Assembly (NCBI GenBank): GCA_943846675.1
Contig: OX044357.1
Location: 2,108,001 to 2,172,000 of the forward strand
Length of the DNA: 64,000 nucleotides
Direction: 5' to 3'
Origin: UBA987 sp002292105
GTDB taxonomy: Bacteria > Bacteroidota > Bacteroidia > NS11-12g > UBA9320
Part shown: positions 1 through 9,400 of the stretch, in pieces
Layout: each line of letters begins with the position of its first letter
Position numbering within the stretch: position 1 is the first letter of the stretch
Notes under the pieces: model-generated
Told to the model about the DNA's origin: nothing
The model's input: only the letters and a program-made list of their open reading frames with translations
Databases searched by the model: none
Made by a program: the position numbers and the translations under genes

Positions 1-455
1 ATCCGCTACATACACATTTCCAGCGCCATCGACCGCTACTCCGTTAGGATAGGAAAACTTAGCCGATGTCCCTGTACCATCTGCATTGCCAGGTGTACCA
101 CTACCAGCGAGGGTGCTGACCACACCTGATGTAGTTATTTTTCGAATGCGGTGGTTTAACAGATCCGCTACATACACATTTCCAGCGCCATCGACCGCTA
201 CTCCTGTAGGAGAGGAAAACTTAGCCGATGTCCCTGTACCATCTGTATAGCCAGGTGTACCACTACCAGCGAGCGTGCTGACCACACCTGATGTAGTTAT
301 TTTTCGAATGCGGTGGTTTACCTGATCCGCTACATACACATTTCCAGCGCCATCGACCGCTACTCCTGTAGGTGAGTCAAACTTAGCCGATGTCCCTGTA
401 CCATCTGTAAAGCCAGGTGTACCACTACCAGCGAGCGTGCTGACCACACCTGATG
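1..455 (-). repeat. 162-bp tandem repeats encoding NHL blades
   Basis: The string ATCCGCTACATACACATTTC recurs at 1, 163 and 325, so the period is 162 bp (54 codons). The copies differ at only a few positions (for example CCTGTAGGAGA against CCGTTAGGATA). Such similarity at DNA level suggests recent expansion or gene conversion. Confidence 0.9.
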
Positions 456-537
456 ACTGTGCTACGGTGTTTGAAAAAGAAAAACAAATAATGGAAAAAA
501 GTACAGCTGTTAGCCGAGCTAGGTAAAATGATTTCAT
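1..537 (-). CDS. Secreted NHL-repeat (beta-propeller) protein, 3' part outside window
   Basis: The reading frame opens at the ATG whose complement is at 535-537 and runs leftwards off the window without a stop, so only the N-terminal 179 codons are present. Residues 1-27 form a signal peptide ending in VAQ. The rest is made of near-identical 54-residue units carrying the NHL-repeat core (SPTGVAVDGAGNVYVAD, then NHRIRKI). NHL repeats fold as beta-propeller blades and usually bind ligands or proteins outside the cell; no catalytic domain is visible. Function is unknown. Many Bacteroidota relatives end in a T9SS sorting domain, but that end is outside the window. Confidence 0.85.
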   Translation of the reverse strand, partial: MKSFYLARLTAVLFSIICFSFSNTVAQSSGVVSTLAGSGTPGFTDGTGTSAKFDSPTGVAVDGAGNVYVADQVNHRIRKITTSGVVSTLAGSGTPGYTDGTGTSAKFSSPTGVAVDGAGNVYVADLLNHRIRKITTSGVVSTLAGSGTPGNADGTGTSAKFSYPNGVAVDGAGNVYVAD

Positions 538-582
538 AATACTACTTAAATTTTGCGACTTGAATTTTTCAAATCTCAAATC

Positions 583-590
583 CAAAAGTA
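583..590 (-). promoter_or_regulatory. Predicted -7 box TACTTTTG for the NHL-repeat gene
   Basis: On the minus strand TACTTTTG fits the Bacteroidota TAnnTTTG -7 consensus about 45 bases before the ATG at 537. No convincing -33 TTTG was seen at the expected distance. Confidence 0.4.
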
Positions 591-681
591 AAAAAATTTT
601 TTTTTTATTAAAAACTCTATTCTTTTAATACCAGCAATTTACAAAAAACAATAATTGTATTTGCTAAACGTTACCAAAGGG

Positions 682-1212
682 ATGAATCCAAGAAAAATAA
701 TATTGATAACGTGCTTAATTTTATCAGCTAATCAATTGAAAGCTCAGATACTTAAATCCGAAATGCTATCTGCTGGTATTTCACACCAAATAGGTTTAAG
801 CAATAACACTTTTTCTCAAACAGGCCCAAAAATGAGTCTTTCGCATCTAAGGTATGCTGTAAATACTGGTGTGCTTTTTTCGAATGATAAAGACTTCTCT
901 ACTTTTTTTATAAATGGAGAGTTTAACGTATTAGCTTGGCACCATGCCTACGTTGCACATCGTTTTACTCCTGTATTAGGAGCTCAATTGGAGCGAACAA
1001 GCCGAGAAAACACAAAAAGTTACACTATTCTTCCTAAAATTGGGATTAAAGGTAGTTATGACCGCTTTATTTTTGATATCTCTTACTTGCAGAATAGAAA
1101 CAGAAACCAATTACAAGCGGGGCTATCTTATGTTATTTGGATTGGACCAAATTGTACTATGAAAAGAGTAAAAGAATTCAATCCTCCTTGGGAGAGTCAG
1201 TTAAATTTCTGA
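682..1212 (+). CDS. Secreted hypothetical protein, possible outer-membrane beta-barrel
   Basis: I chose the ATG at 682 over an upstream in-frame TTG at 655 because it places a normal signal peptide (residues 1-22, ending LKAQ) at the N-terminus. The mature 150 or so residues are rich in alternating polar and aromatic residues and glycine, ending in strand-like segments (FIFDISYL, LQAGLSYVIW), as in small outer-membrane beta-barrels. It resembles in general terms the conjugative-transposon TraO-type or PorT-type barrel proteins, but I cannot assign a family. No partner genes lie beside it. A real secreted protein is likely; the barrel fold is inference. Confidence 0.6.
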   Translation: MNPRKIILITCLILSANQLKAQILKSEMLSAGISHQIGLSNNTFSQTGPKMSLSHLRYAVNTGVLFSNDKDFSTFFINGEFNVLAWHHAYVAHRFTPVLGAQLERTSRENTKSYTILPKIGIKGSYDRFIFDISYLQNRNRNQLQAGLSYVIWIGPNCTMKRVKEFNPPWESQLNF

Positions 1213-1359
1213 AGTATAAGAAACGCCATATAAAATGTTCACTCGGACTCTGCAAAGCAGAAATTTATTGTAAAAACAAAGAGTAACATTGGACAGTGTC
1301 TTAAGGGCATTAAGTCTATTAGTTTTAAAAATTAGCAGACATAAACTTAACTTAAGATA

Positions 1360-1539
1360 TTGATAGCTTGGTATATAGAGGAATATGTGTATGAATTGGA
1401 GAATATTGAGGAAAGACTCGAAGAGTTGGAACCAAAGCAAAGAATAGAGCTTTTGATTAAACTGATGCCTTATGTTTTCCCAAAACTTGAAACCATTTCA
1501 CATACAACTAATGAACCGCTACAATGGGAGTTTGAATAG
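1360..1539 (+). pseudogene. Possible remnant of a short helical protein (mobile-element type)
   Basis: The 538-base gap 1213-1750 has no convincing full gene. A frame open from 1351 to a TAG at 1537-1539 encodes about 60 residues with the pattern LEELEPKQRIELLIKLMPYV then FPKLE. This resembles the C-terminal end of small Bacteroidota phage or transposon-associated proteins (ELDPKDRL...IKLLPYV...PK type). There is no ATG, only TTG 1360 or GTG 1387, so it is probably a truncated remnant. The identification is from memory of the motif and is weak. Confidence 0.3.
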
Positions 1540-1750
1540 TAGAAAAACCCAGTGGGTTATTTGAGTTATTATCCGACAGAATCGGTCTTTGAACTATATT
1601 GTTTTGTAAATCTTAGTTTAAAGTAAACAGCTTGAAGAATTATTGATTTTGGATATCTGTGACGGTTGAACATTGAAGTCGTTTTTAATTTCAAATCTAA
1701 AGATATAGTAAATTGCCCTAGTTAATGCAACAGAACCCAAAAGAAACAAT

Positions 1751-2086
1751 ATGAAAAAATTATTCCTAATTACAACCCTTTTAATTGCTAGTGCAAGCGT
1801 TAAAGCCCAGTTAATATATTCTGTAGATGCTGATTACAAAGCGGATGTTAAAGTTTATGTTGTGGACGCAGCATATAAAGCTGATCTTTTGGTTTACAAA
1901 GTTGATGCAGCATATATGGCTGGAGATAACAATGGTAGATGGTTTTTTACAGATGCAGCTTACAAGGCAAAAAAGAAAATATATTTCGTGGATGCAGCTT
2001 ATAAAGCAGATTTGAAAATCTTCTTCGTAGACGCAAGCTACAAAGCACAGTGGAAGGAAAGTTCTAAAAAGCATTTAATGTACTAA
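1751..2086 (+). CDS. Secreted short-repeat protein, DUF6150-like
   Basis: This 111-residue protein has a signal peptide (residues 1-19, ending SVKAQ) followed by six consecutive units of about 13 residues of the form VDAAYKADLKVYF, one of them extended by a DNNGRWFF insert, and a short basic tail ending in HLMY. The regular alternation suggests stacked short beta-strands. The architecture matches what I recall as DUF6150, a Bacteroidota family of unknown role. A paralogue at 5907-6239 has the same number of units, the same insert position and the same tail (KQYLMH) but a different repeat consensus. Function unknown; secreted location well supported. Confidence 0.75.
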   Translation: MKKLFLITTLLIASASVKAQLIYSVDADYKADVKVYVVDAAYKADLLVYKVDAAYMAGDNNGRWFFTDAAYKAKKKIYFVDAAYKADLKIFFVDASYKAQWKESSKKHLMY

Positions 2087-2193
2087 AGTTGAAATAACAA
2101 TTTAATTAGTGCATAGCACCTTATAGGGCTAATATGCATGGCTAACCAACCTAAACGTTACCCGACATTTTATAGCCGGGCCTTTGTACCGTC

Positions 2194-2226
2194 AAAAAAG
2201 TTCGATAACGTTCTGATTCCCCCTAT
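2194..2226 (+). repeat. Dispersed intergenic motif, copy 1
   Basis: AAAAAAGTTCGATAACG followed by TTCTGATTCCCCCTA. The same motif recurs at 5545, 9649, 11038 (diverged) and 11825. It lies in the 342-base gap 2087-2428. Just upstream (2161-2185) CCCG...CGGGCCTTTG could be a weak terminator for the DUF6150-like gene. Nothing else is recognisable in the gap. Confidence 0.7.
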
Positions 2227-2428
2227 ATGCTCCAATGGCAACAATGATTCCATCATGACTGATAGAAACAACCCAGCCCGATAAATTTTTTATAACTTTG
2301 TTATTAAAAATATTTGTTTGAGAAACAGAAGCACACAAAAAATAGTGGAAATTTTTCATTACTAAGTACAAGATATATCTCTCGAATAATCAACATTAAT
2401 TAAATGTAGGTCATTACAATTCTGCACT

Positions 2429-5371
2429 ATGCTTAAGTTTAAACTTATCTTTATTTCAATTACATTGATTTCTCTATCATCTAAAGCCCAAAAATATTTT
2501 GCAAACGGTGATGCCACTTATATTGGAGGAGATTGCTATCAGTTGACAACGGAAGCAAATAATAAAGGTGGAACTGTTTGGTATGCTGATAAAATAGATT
2601 TAAAGAAGAACTTTGATTTAGAATTCCTTATGAATTTTGGTCGGCTAGATGGCCCTGGTGCAGATGGTATTGTGTTTGCGCTACAACGAGATAGTAATAC
2701 ATTTTTAGGAACTAAGGGCGGCGGTATGGGTTATAATGGACTTAGTCCAAGTTTAGGAATTGAATTTGATACTTATTATAATGGTAGTGCTAATGACCCG
2801 AGCTATGACCACGTGAGTATTTTTAAAAACGGTGTTATGGACCATGCTTCTTCTAATTGTTTGACATCTACTGTAGCAGCATCAGCAACATCCATAAATA
2901 TTGAAGACGGTGATGACCACCTTGTTAGAGTTCAATGGAATTCTGGATCCCAAACCATTAAAGTATGGTTTGATTGTTATTTAAGGTTAACACTTAAATA
3001 TGATATACAAGCACAAATATTTAGTAATAATTCTGATGTTTACTGGGGATTTACTGCCGCTACAGGTGGAAAAAAAAATAGACATATCGTTTGTCTTAGG
3101 AATGACATTTTAGTGCCAGACACTCTGCAACTTTGTTCAGGAGACAGCATTAACCTTAATGCAAGAGTGAGTAAAAATAATGTTTACAAGTGGTCGCCCA
3201 GTGCACAGTTGAGTAATGACTCAATAAAGAACCCAATATGCTTTACAAAAAAATCACGGTTCTATTACGTCAACTATCGTGATCAATGTGGGAGAGCTGT
3301 AACAGATTCCATATATGTAAATGTAGCTGATAAACCCAAGGCTCAGTTTACCATCGACGATAGTCTGGAGTGCTTCCGAGATCACGAAATTATTGCCATA
3401 AATAAGAGTACCCTTGCTCAAGGGGCTGTTCAATCCCGCACTTGGACAACAGATGGTAAAGATTATCTCAACATCGATACACTTAACCAAGTCTATCCTA
3501 GTGCAAATGACTATACCATTCAACTGACTATAGAATCTAATCAAGGATGTTTTGATAGCTTGACCAAAACTGTAACTATTTATCCAATGCCTGTAGCTCA
3601 ATTTACAACTGATACGACACGCCTGTGTGAACGAGGTAATGTGTTTGCCATTGACTACCAAGGATTGATATCCTCCGGGAGTATCTCTAAGTTATGGAGC
3701 TTTGGAGACGGGGTCTTTAGTACAACTGCAGATGATACTACTAAAAGCTATTCTACCTTCGGATCCTACCCAGTTCGTTTGGAGTTAGTGTCTGGTTTTG
3801 ATTGTAGAGATACTACAGAGCAAATACTTACTGTTCACGCTCAACCCAAGGCTCAGTTTACCATCGACGATAGTCTGGAGTGCTTCCGAGATCACGAAAT
3901 TATTGCCATAAATAAGAGTACCCTTGCTCAAGGGGCTGTTCAATCCCGTACTTGGACAACAGATGGTAAAGATTATCTCAACATCGATACACTTAACCAA
4001 GTCTATCCTAGTGCAAATGACTATACCATTCAACTGACTATAGAATCTAATCAAGGATGTTTTGATAGCTTGACCAAAACTGTAACTATTTATCCAATGC
4101 CTGTAGCTCAATTTACAACTGATACGACACGCCTGTGTGAACGAGGTAATGTGTTTGCCATTGACTACCAAGGATTGATATCCTCCGGGAGTATCTCTAA
4201 GTTATGGAGCTTTGGAGACGGGGTCTTTAGTACAACTGCAGATGATACTACTAAAAGCTATTCTACCTTCGGATCCTACCCAGTTCGTTTGGAGTTAGTG
4301 TCTGGTTTTGATTGTAGAGATACTACAGAGCAAATACTTACTGTTCACGCTCAACCCAAGGCTCAGTTTACCATCGACGATAGTCTGGAGTGCTTCCGAG
4401 ATCACGAAATTATTGCCATAAATAAGAGTACCCTTGCTCAAGGGGCTGTTCAATCCCGTACTTGGACAACAGATGGTAAAGATTATCTCAACATCGATAC
4501 ACTTAACCAAGTCTATCCTAGTGCAAATGACTATACCATTCAACTGACTATAGAATCTAATCAAGGATGTTTTGATAGCTTGACCAAAACTGTAACTATT
4601 TATCCAATGCCTGTAGCTCAATTTACAACTGATGATGTATGCTTAGGTAAGCTAACATCATTTGAAAATTTATCGAATTTTGAATTTGGAACCATGTCGA
4701 GTTATTGGAGTTTTGGAGATGGAAATACAAGCAATGCAGAATCTCCTTTTCATAAATATAGTTCGGCTGACAGTTTTGATGTAACCCTAGTTGTAAGTAC
4801 AAAGCAAGATTGTACAGATACTATAGAATACAAAAAAATAGCAGTTATTCATCCTGTTCCCTCCGCAGCGTTTGATTACAAAAAAATAAAGTCATGGAAA
4901 CAGTACCTATTTAGTGATAGTTCTATTGGTGCGGATTTCTTAAGATGGGAAATTGATGGGTTTTCAGAGAGTAATGAGGATGATTTTCAGTTTATTTTTC
5001 AAGACTATGGCACCAGAGAAGTAACACTTATCGCAATCAATGAATTTAGTTGCTCGGATACAACATCAAAAACAATTTCGGTTTTCCCCGATTTAATATG
5101 CTATATTCCAAATGCGATTACTCCCAACGGCGACGGTTTGAATGATGTGTTTAATGTCGTAGGTCTTGGATATGCAGATATGTATAACCTTAAAATATAT
5201 AACCGCTGGGGAGAACTCCTATTTGAAAGTAATAAGATTTCGGAAGGTTGGGATGGACGATTTATGGGTGAGATCGTACAAAACGGGGTTTATATATACT
5301 TTGTAACTTTCAGAGATATAGGCTCAAAGAAAAAAATATTTAAAGTTGGGAATGTCACTTTAATTCGATAA
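2429..5371 (+). CDS. T9SS-exported lectin-like/PKD protein with type B sorting domain
   Basis: 980 residues: signal peptide 1-20 (SSKAQ); an L-type (legume-lectin-like) domain at about 25-225 with the typical GPGADGIVFALQ and LGIEFDTYYNG strands; a series of PKD-like domains at about 230-890 (SFGDG, RTWTTDG motifs); and a C-terminal type B (CHU_C) T9SS sorting domain from about 890 (ITPNGDGLNDVF, IYNRWGE, WDGRF). Expected fate is secretion and attachment at the cell surface, with carbohydrate binding as the plausible role. The PKD region contains a 170-residue unit present nearly three times and almost unchanged at DNA level. It is monocistronic, followed by a hairpin terminator element. Substrate unknown. 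Confidence 0.88.
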   Translation: MLKFKLIFISITLISLSSKAQKYFANGDATYIGGDCYQLTTEANNKGGTVWYADKIDLKKNFDLEFLMNFGRLDGPGADGIVFALQRDSNTFLGTKGGGMGYNGLSPSLGIEFDTYYNGSANDPSYDHVSIFKNGVMDHASSNCLTSTVAASATSINIEDGDDHLVRVQWNSGSQTIKVWFDCYLRLTLKYDIQAQIFSNNSDVYWGFTAATGGKKNRHIVCLRNDILVPDTLQLCSGDSINLNARVSKNNVYKWSPSAQLSNDSIKNPICFTKKSRFYYVNYRDQCGRAVTDSIYVNVADKPKAQFTIDDSLECFRDHEIIAINKSTLAQGAVQSRTWTTDGKDYLNIDTLNQVYPSANDYTIQLTIESNQGCFDSLTKTVTIYPMPVAQFTTDTTRLCERGNVFAIDYQGLISSGSISKLWSFGDGVFSTTADDTTKSYSTFGSYPVRLELVSGFDCRDTTEQILTVHAQPKAQFTIDDSLECFRDHEIIAINKSTLAQGAVQSRTWTTDGKDYLNIDTLNQVYPSANDYTIQLTIESNQGCFDSLTKTVTIYPMPVAQFTTDTTRLCERGNVFAIDYQGLISSGSISKLWSFGDGVFSTTADDTTKSYSTFGSYPVRLELVSGFDCRDTTEQILTVHAQPKAQFTIDDSLECFRDHEIIAINKSTLAQGAVQSRTWTTDGKDYLNIDTLNQVYPSANDYTIQLTIESNQGCFDSLTKTVTIYPMPVAQFTTDDVCLGKLTSFENLSNFEFGTMSSYWSFGDGNTSNAESPFHKYSSADSFDVTLVVSTKQDCTDTIEYKKIAVIHPVPSAAFDYKKIKSWKQYLFSDSSIGADFLRWEIDGFSESNEDDFQFIFQDYGTREVTLIAINEFSCSDTTSKTISVFPDLICYIPNAITPNGDGLNDVFNVVGLGYADMYNLKIYNRWGELLFESNKISEGWDGRFMGEIVQNGVYIYFVTFRDIGSKKKIFKVGNVTLIR
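3333..4633 (+). repeat. 510-bp near-perfect tandem repeat, 2.55 copies
   Basis: Copies start at 3333, 3843 and 4353; the third stops at 4633 after 281 bp. Copies 2 and 3 are identical over the shared stretch and copy 1 differs by one synonymous change that I noticed (CCCGCA against CCCGTA near 3430). Each unit encodes two PKD-like domains (170 residues). Confidence 0.92.
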
Positions 5372-5530
5372 ACAAGAAGCCTAAAGATTAGATAAGACAA
5401 CAAAACAGACCTTTTAAGCTTTATCAAGATTTCAAATTAATCGAATCAATTAATTTAGTTTTACTAAATCCCCGGTTAAAAGGTTCGATATGAGTTTTAT
5501 GGACTCTACTGAAACAGAAAATTGGCCCAT

Positions 5531-5629
5531 TTATCGAACCTAGTAAAAGTTCGATAACAGTCTGCTTCCCTCTACTAACTCTTAGGAGTTAAACGAAATT
5601 GCCTGGTGGTACCACACCGGGCTTTTTTG
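5531..5629 (+). repeat. Dispersed intergenic element, copy 2, with inverted repeat and terminator
   Basis: TTATCGAAC (5531-5539) and GTTCGATAA (5549-5557) form a perfect 9-bp inverted repeat around AAAA of the motif. The motif continues through TCTGCTTCCCTCTAC to a hairpin AACTC-TTAG-GAGTT, a linker AACGAAATTG and the terminator hairpin GCCTGGTG...CACACCGGGC plus TTTTTT. It could end transcription of the lectin-PKD gene. From 5545 it is nearly identical to 11825-11912. Confidence 0.75.
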
Positions 5630-5684
5630 TGCCTAAAATTATCAAATAATGGCAGGATTCATCCGCCAAGAGTCGGACACGGTA

Positions 5685-5722
5685 TCCGCCAGCTGGCGGA
5701 CGGCAGTTCTCCGATAGCTATC
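5685..5722. repeat. REP-like palindromes
   Basis: TCCGCCAGCTGGCGGA (5685-5700) is a perfect 16-bp palindrome, followed by a second one with core GATAGCTATC (5713-5722). Such GC-rich palindromes in an otherwise AT-rich gap resemble REP-type extragenic repeats common in Bacteroidota. No REP transposase gene is in the window. The surrounding gap 5372-5906 holds no gene. Confidence 0.6.
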
Positions 5723-5740
5723 AGGACCGCTCCTCGGTAC

Positions 5741-5792
5741 TAGCTCTTCGGAGCTTACGAAATTGCCCGGCAATACCATGCTGGGCTTTTTT
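5741..5792 (+). terminator. Hairpin plus terminator element (ACGAAATTG family)
   Basis: AGCTC-TTCG-GAGCT hairpin, linker TTACGAAATTG, then GCCCGGCA-ataCCA-TGCTGGGC (8-bp stem) and TTTTTT. It has the same two-hairpin layout and the same linker as the elements at 5545, 11825 and 15964 but a different stem sequence with compensating changes. No plus-strand gene lies directly upstream beyond the element at 5531-5629. Confidence 0.75.
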
Positions 5793-5906
5793 GTTGGTCA
5801 AAATTCTCAGCACTCTGCTTGCGAAAGTTATTTTCCACTTGGGCCTAATCGCTTGAAAAAACTTAGTGCTAAAATCGAACAGCCTTTCACGAGTCGCATG
5901 CTAAAA

Positions 5907-6239
5907 TCAGTGCATAAGATATTGCTTAGACTTATTTCTCCACCCGGCTTGATTTCGATACTTAACAAAGTAAACTTTTAGGTCACTTTGGTTAGCATAG
6001 TCAACGAAGTATATCTTTTTAGATGCTTGATTGGCATAGTCCACAAAATACCATAAGCCTTTGTTTCCTTGTGCCTGGTTGGTGTAGTCGACTTTATAAA
6101 CCTTCAAATCACATTGATTCTCATATTCCACAACAAATACCTTTATGTCGGCTTGATTGGAATAAGCAACAGAAAAGACTTTTTGAGAAAATGCCAATGC
6201 AGGTAGGCAAAGTACTATGAATAAAACGGAATATCTCAT
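5907..6239 (-). CDS. Secreted short-repeat protein, DUF6150-like (paralogue)
   Basis: 110 residues with signal peptide 1-18 (ALAFSQ) and six 13-residue units of the form VDYANQSDLKVYF, including the extended unit with GNKGLWYF, and the tail RNKSKQYLMH. It is the paralogue of the protein at 1751-2086: the same unit count, insert position and tail, but YxNQ replaces xYKA in the consensus, so the units within each gene have been homogenised separately. Monocistronic; the 171-base gap to the caspase gene contains no recognised signal. Function unknown. Confidence 0.78.
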   Translation of the reverse strand: MRYSVLFIVLCLPALAFSQKVFSVAYSNQADIKVFVVEYENQCDLKVYKVDYTNQAQGNKGLWYFVDYANQASKKIYFVDYANQSDLKVYFVKYRNQAGWRNKSKQYLMH

Positions 6240-6410
6240 AAGCGATGTGTTTGGGTAAAAGTCTCACAAAGATTATTCCCATTTGGATTGCGCATAAACA
6301 GAATGTGGGTTTCAACGGCGACGCTGTCGTAAAGTCCGGGATGCAAGTTTAAAAGAGACCAATCATCTATTCAAAAAGGTCCATTAAACTACCCAAAAGA
6401 TCCGTCCAAT

Positions 6411-9400
6411 CTATTGTGCACACCGCAATCCAATTGGAAAATCCTGACCAAACAGGAATGTAATAGGATATTGTCGGCTTCCTTTGTGTTTTTCTGTTAA
6501 CCTGGGTACCTGATCATCAATGTAGCCTTTAAGGTTGGCTACTGTGACCTGGCAATTCTCTAAAGAAGTAGCACCATTTAGGGCAGCCAACAAAACATAT
6601 GTAAACACACCGTGTCCAAGGGTTTCATATTCAGCAGCAGTTTGCTTACTTGTCGTCGAAGCGTAAATTGCTGACCCCGTTGATCTAGATAGTTTGGCAA
6701 TACTTTGCTCTATTTGGGGCCCGCGCAAGGTGTAATTTTCCGCAAATGCACCCGAGTTGCAGGCATCAATGAAAGAAATCTGTTTGTTAGCGCTAATCGC
6801 TTTAAGTTTATCCTTCATTTCCATCCCTGAAATTCCAAAGCGTTGACAATTATTTAAATCCGACATCTGGGTTACTTTATTTGCAACAAAAAAGAACACG
6901 CTCCCTTCCTTGTCGTTTACGGCTACACCATGGCCGGCGTAGTAAAACACAAAGACATCTTCTGGCCGAGCTTGCTTGCTAATTCCATCCAATGCCATTA
7001 GAATATTCTCCCGTGTTGCTTGACTGTCCTTAAGTGTAATAATCTTGGTGTGATCAAATAACGCTTGTGAAATCGAATGCATCGTATCTGCGAAGGCTTG
7101 CATATCATTTACGCAATAACTTAAATTATAACTTGAGTTTTTATACTCATTTATACCCACCGACAATAGGTAAAGTATCGGCTTCTTAGAGCTCTGAACA
7201 GATGGAGCATGTGTATAGTAAATGGAGGCAGGTTTTGACTCCGTATAGTCCATGCTGACACCTATCACCTCAATCAAATTAGGACCTGACGAAGCGATGA
7301 TTTCAAAAGTTTTGGTCAGGCTATGCGTTTGTTCACTCGGCAAAGTGCTATACTCTCCCACCAACTTTCCATTATTTAATAACCGAAGACACATAATACC
7401 ACCTCCTTGATTGCGAGCATTAACTTCCACGAAAATCTTTTCACTGGTTGTGGGATGAACGACCCTCCCGCCCCTTGAACCACTGTCTAGACTTAAAGCA
7501 ATATAGACTTTGGGAGGCATAAGAATACCTTTGGATATCTTGCGTGTGTCTCTATTTCCTTTGTAACTATTCGACAAGATTCCTTCAATTATATCTGGTC
7601 TAAAATAGCGCTCGAATAATTGGTCGGTTGCATAGATTTGTCCTTCCATAGAGATAGCTACTTTCCCCCTAAAACTGTTGGACTTCGCGAAATATCCGTC
7701 TGGAGTCAGCGCCAGATAACCACCAAAATGATCTGCATAGAAGGTGACGAGTAATGCACTGCCCTTTCCATTCCAAACATTACACTGAAATAGGATTCCT
7801 GATTTGTGAACAGTTACGGGTTTTCCTGAAAAATTACCGAGATCAACGATTTCATCCTCTTGATCAACAACAAAATTTACCGAAGCCAATCTGTGTTGTT
7901 CCAATGATGCCCAGCTATATAAAACGTCGCTTTTATAAATCCAGCTTCCATTTTCCAATTCCTCAGATTGACAAGCCTTTAATTCTGGGGCTTTTATATC
8001 TGCTGCCTTTCCATTCTGAACCATGGACCACAAATTAGGGACATGCATACTTTTATTAACGTGAGAAACTGGCCATTCCTGATCTTCGATATCCCGTGAC
8101 GTACAACTGAAGAAAATACGATCTCTAAATGCTCGAGATCGATCATAGCGGCCTTTTTCATCAAAACACACCCAACCATCCGAATTAACGGTCAATGATA
8201 TTAGCTTTCCTTTTTCCGAGATACTATGGAAGTTAAGCACATTGTCCTTAACCGAAATTATGACACCATTTTGTTCGTCAAAGGCATCCACTCTGACGCG
8301 ATCTTCAAATTTTAGTTTGCGTCTTGAAGTTTTCAGATCAATGATAGAAAACCCATCTTTTCCTCTTTTTAAAATTAAATATCGCCCACTTTTAGAGATG
8401 GTCATAACGCACTTATTGTCCATTTTCATAACCTCATTGAACGTTATAGCGTTAATGAGAACTGGGTGATATGCTCCGGACGCAAACCTATAGACAACCA
8501 GAAAGTCCGTGTTATTTGGATTGATATAGGAATACCCCCCTTCTATTTTGCGAATAATCTTTTTAGAATATCTGTTATAAATCCTTATTACTCTATGTTC
8601 TGGTAAAAAATCTGAAGGATCAATTACAATTAGAGAGTCATCTCGAATATAATTAACCCTACCTACGTAGCCTGTCTCAAGGAGTTTTAATTTCTTTCGT
8701 TTATTGACGTCATATTCATAGACCGTCTTTGTCGTAGGGTCGTAGAATAAAAATTGCGAGTTATGCTGCGCCCAGTTCAAGAATAAAGCATTTTCTATCT
8801 TAATGATATTTTTCTTTTTGGCGATATCAAAGACATATGACGTCCCCCCGAAATAGCCTCCTGTTGAATATACAAAGTAGTTTTCGCGCAACCCACCTCT
8901 GTAAAACCGTCTCTTGGGAGTAAAAGTAAACTCAAGGGAGTTTTGTAAAGAGGAGTATAAATACACTTTATCACCTAAAGAATCATTGTTCTCCATGACT
9001 AGAATATAATTTGAGTCAAGAAGAGTTATACGCTCAGGCTCATTCCCTTCATAGGCATAGTCGTGGAGATAGGATGTGGTAAAAACTTCTTTGTGATCTG
9101 GGATTGAATAAACTGACCACTTCTCATGCGAGGTAATTATGAGTTGATTACCGTCGGCACTGAATTTCCACTGTCGCACATCTTCAAAGACTTCTGAGCA
9201 TTTACCATTTTCATTATCGAACAAATAGCAAGTAGAATAAAAACGCCTTCCTTCATCTAATTCCACCGCGAAATACTTGGAGTTCGGGCTATAGCTAACT
9301 TTCTTCACCCATGATTTCCCGTTCAATAATTCCTTTGTGGAAATGGGCAAAACTAAACTACCACTGCCTTTTCTTGCATATTCGTGTGGAGCTTTCCCCC

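Noticed and set aside
1201..1440. Minus-strand frame of 79 codons
   Set aside because: Hydrophobic low-complexity translation with no family resemblance; it overlaps the end of the secreted protein gene and a better plus-strand remnant.
3254..4621. Three minus-strand frames of 108-135 codons
   Set aside because: They are antisense shadows of the 510-bp tandem repeat and repeat because the DNA repeats.
5763..5981. Plus-strand frame of 72 codons
   Set aside because: It starts inside the terminator hairpin element and runs antisense through the DUF6150-like gene; no signal or family pattern.
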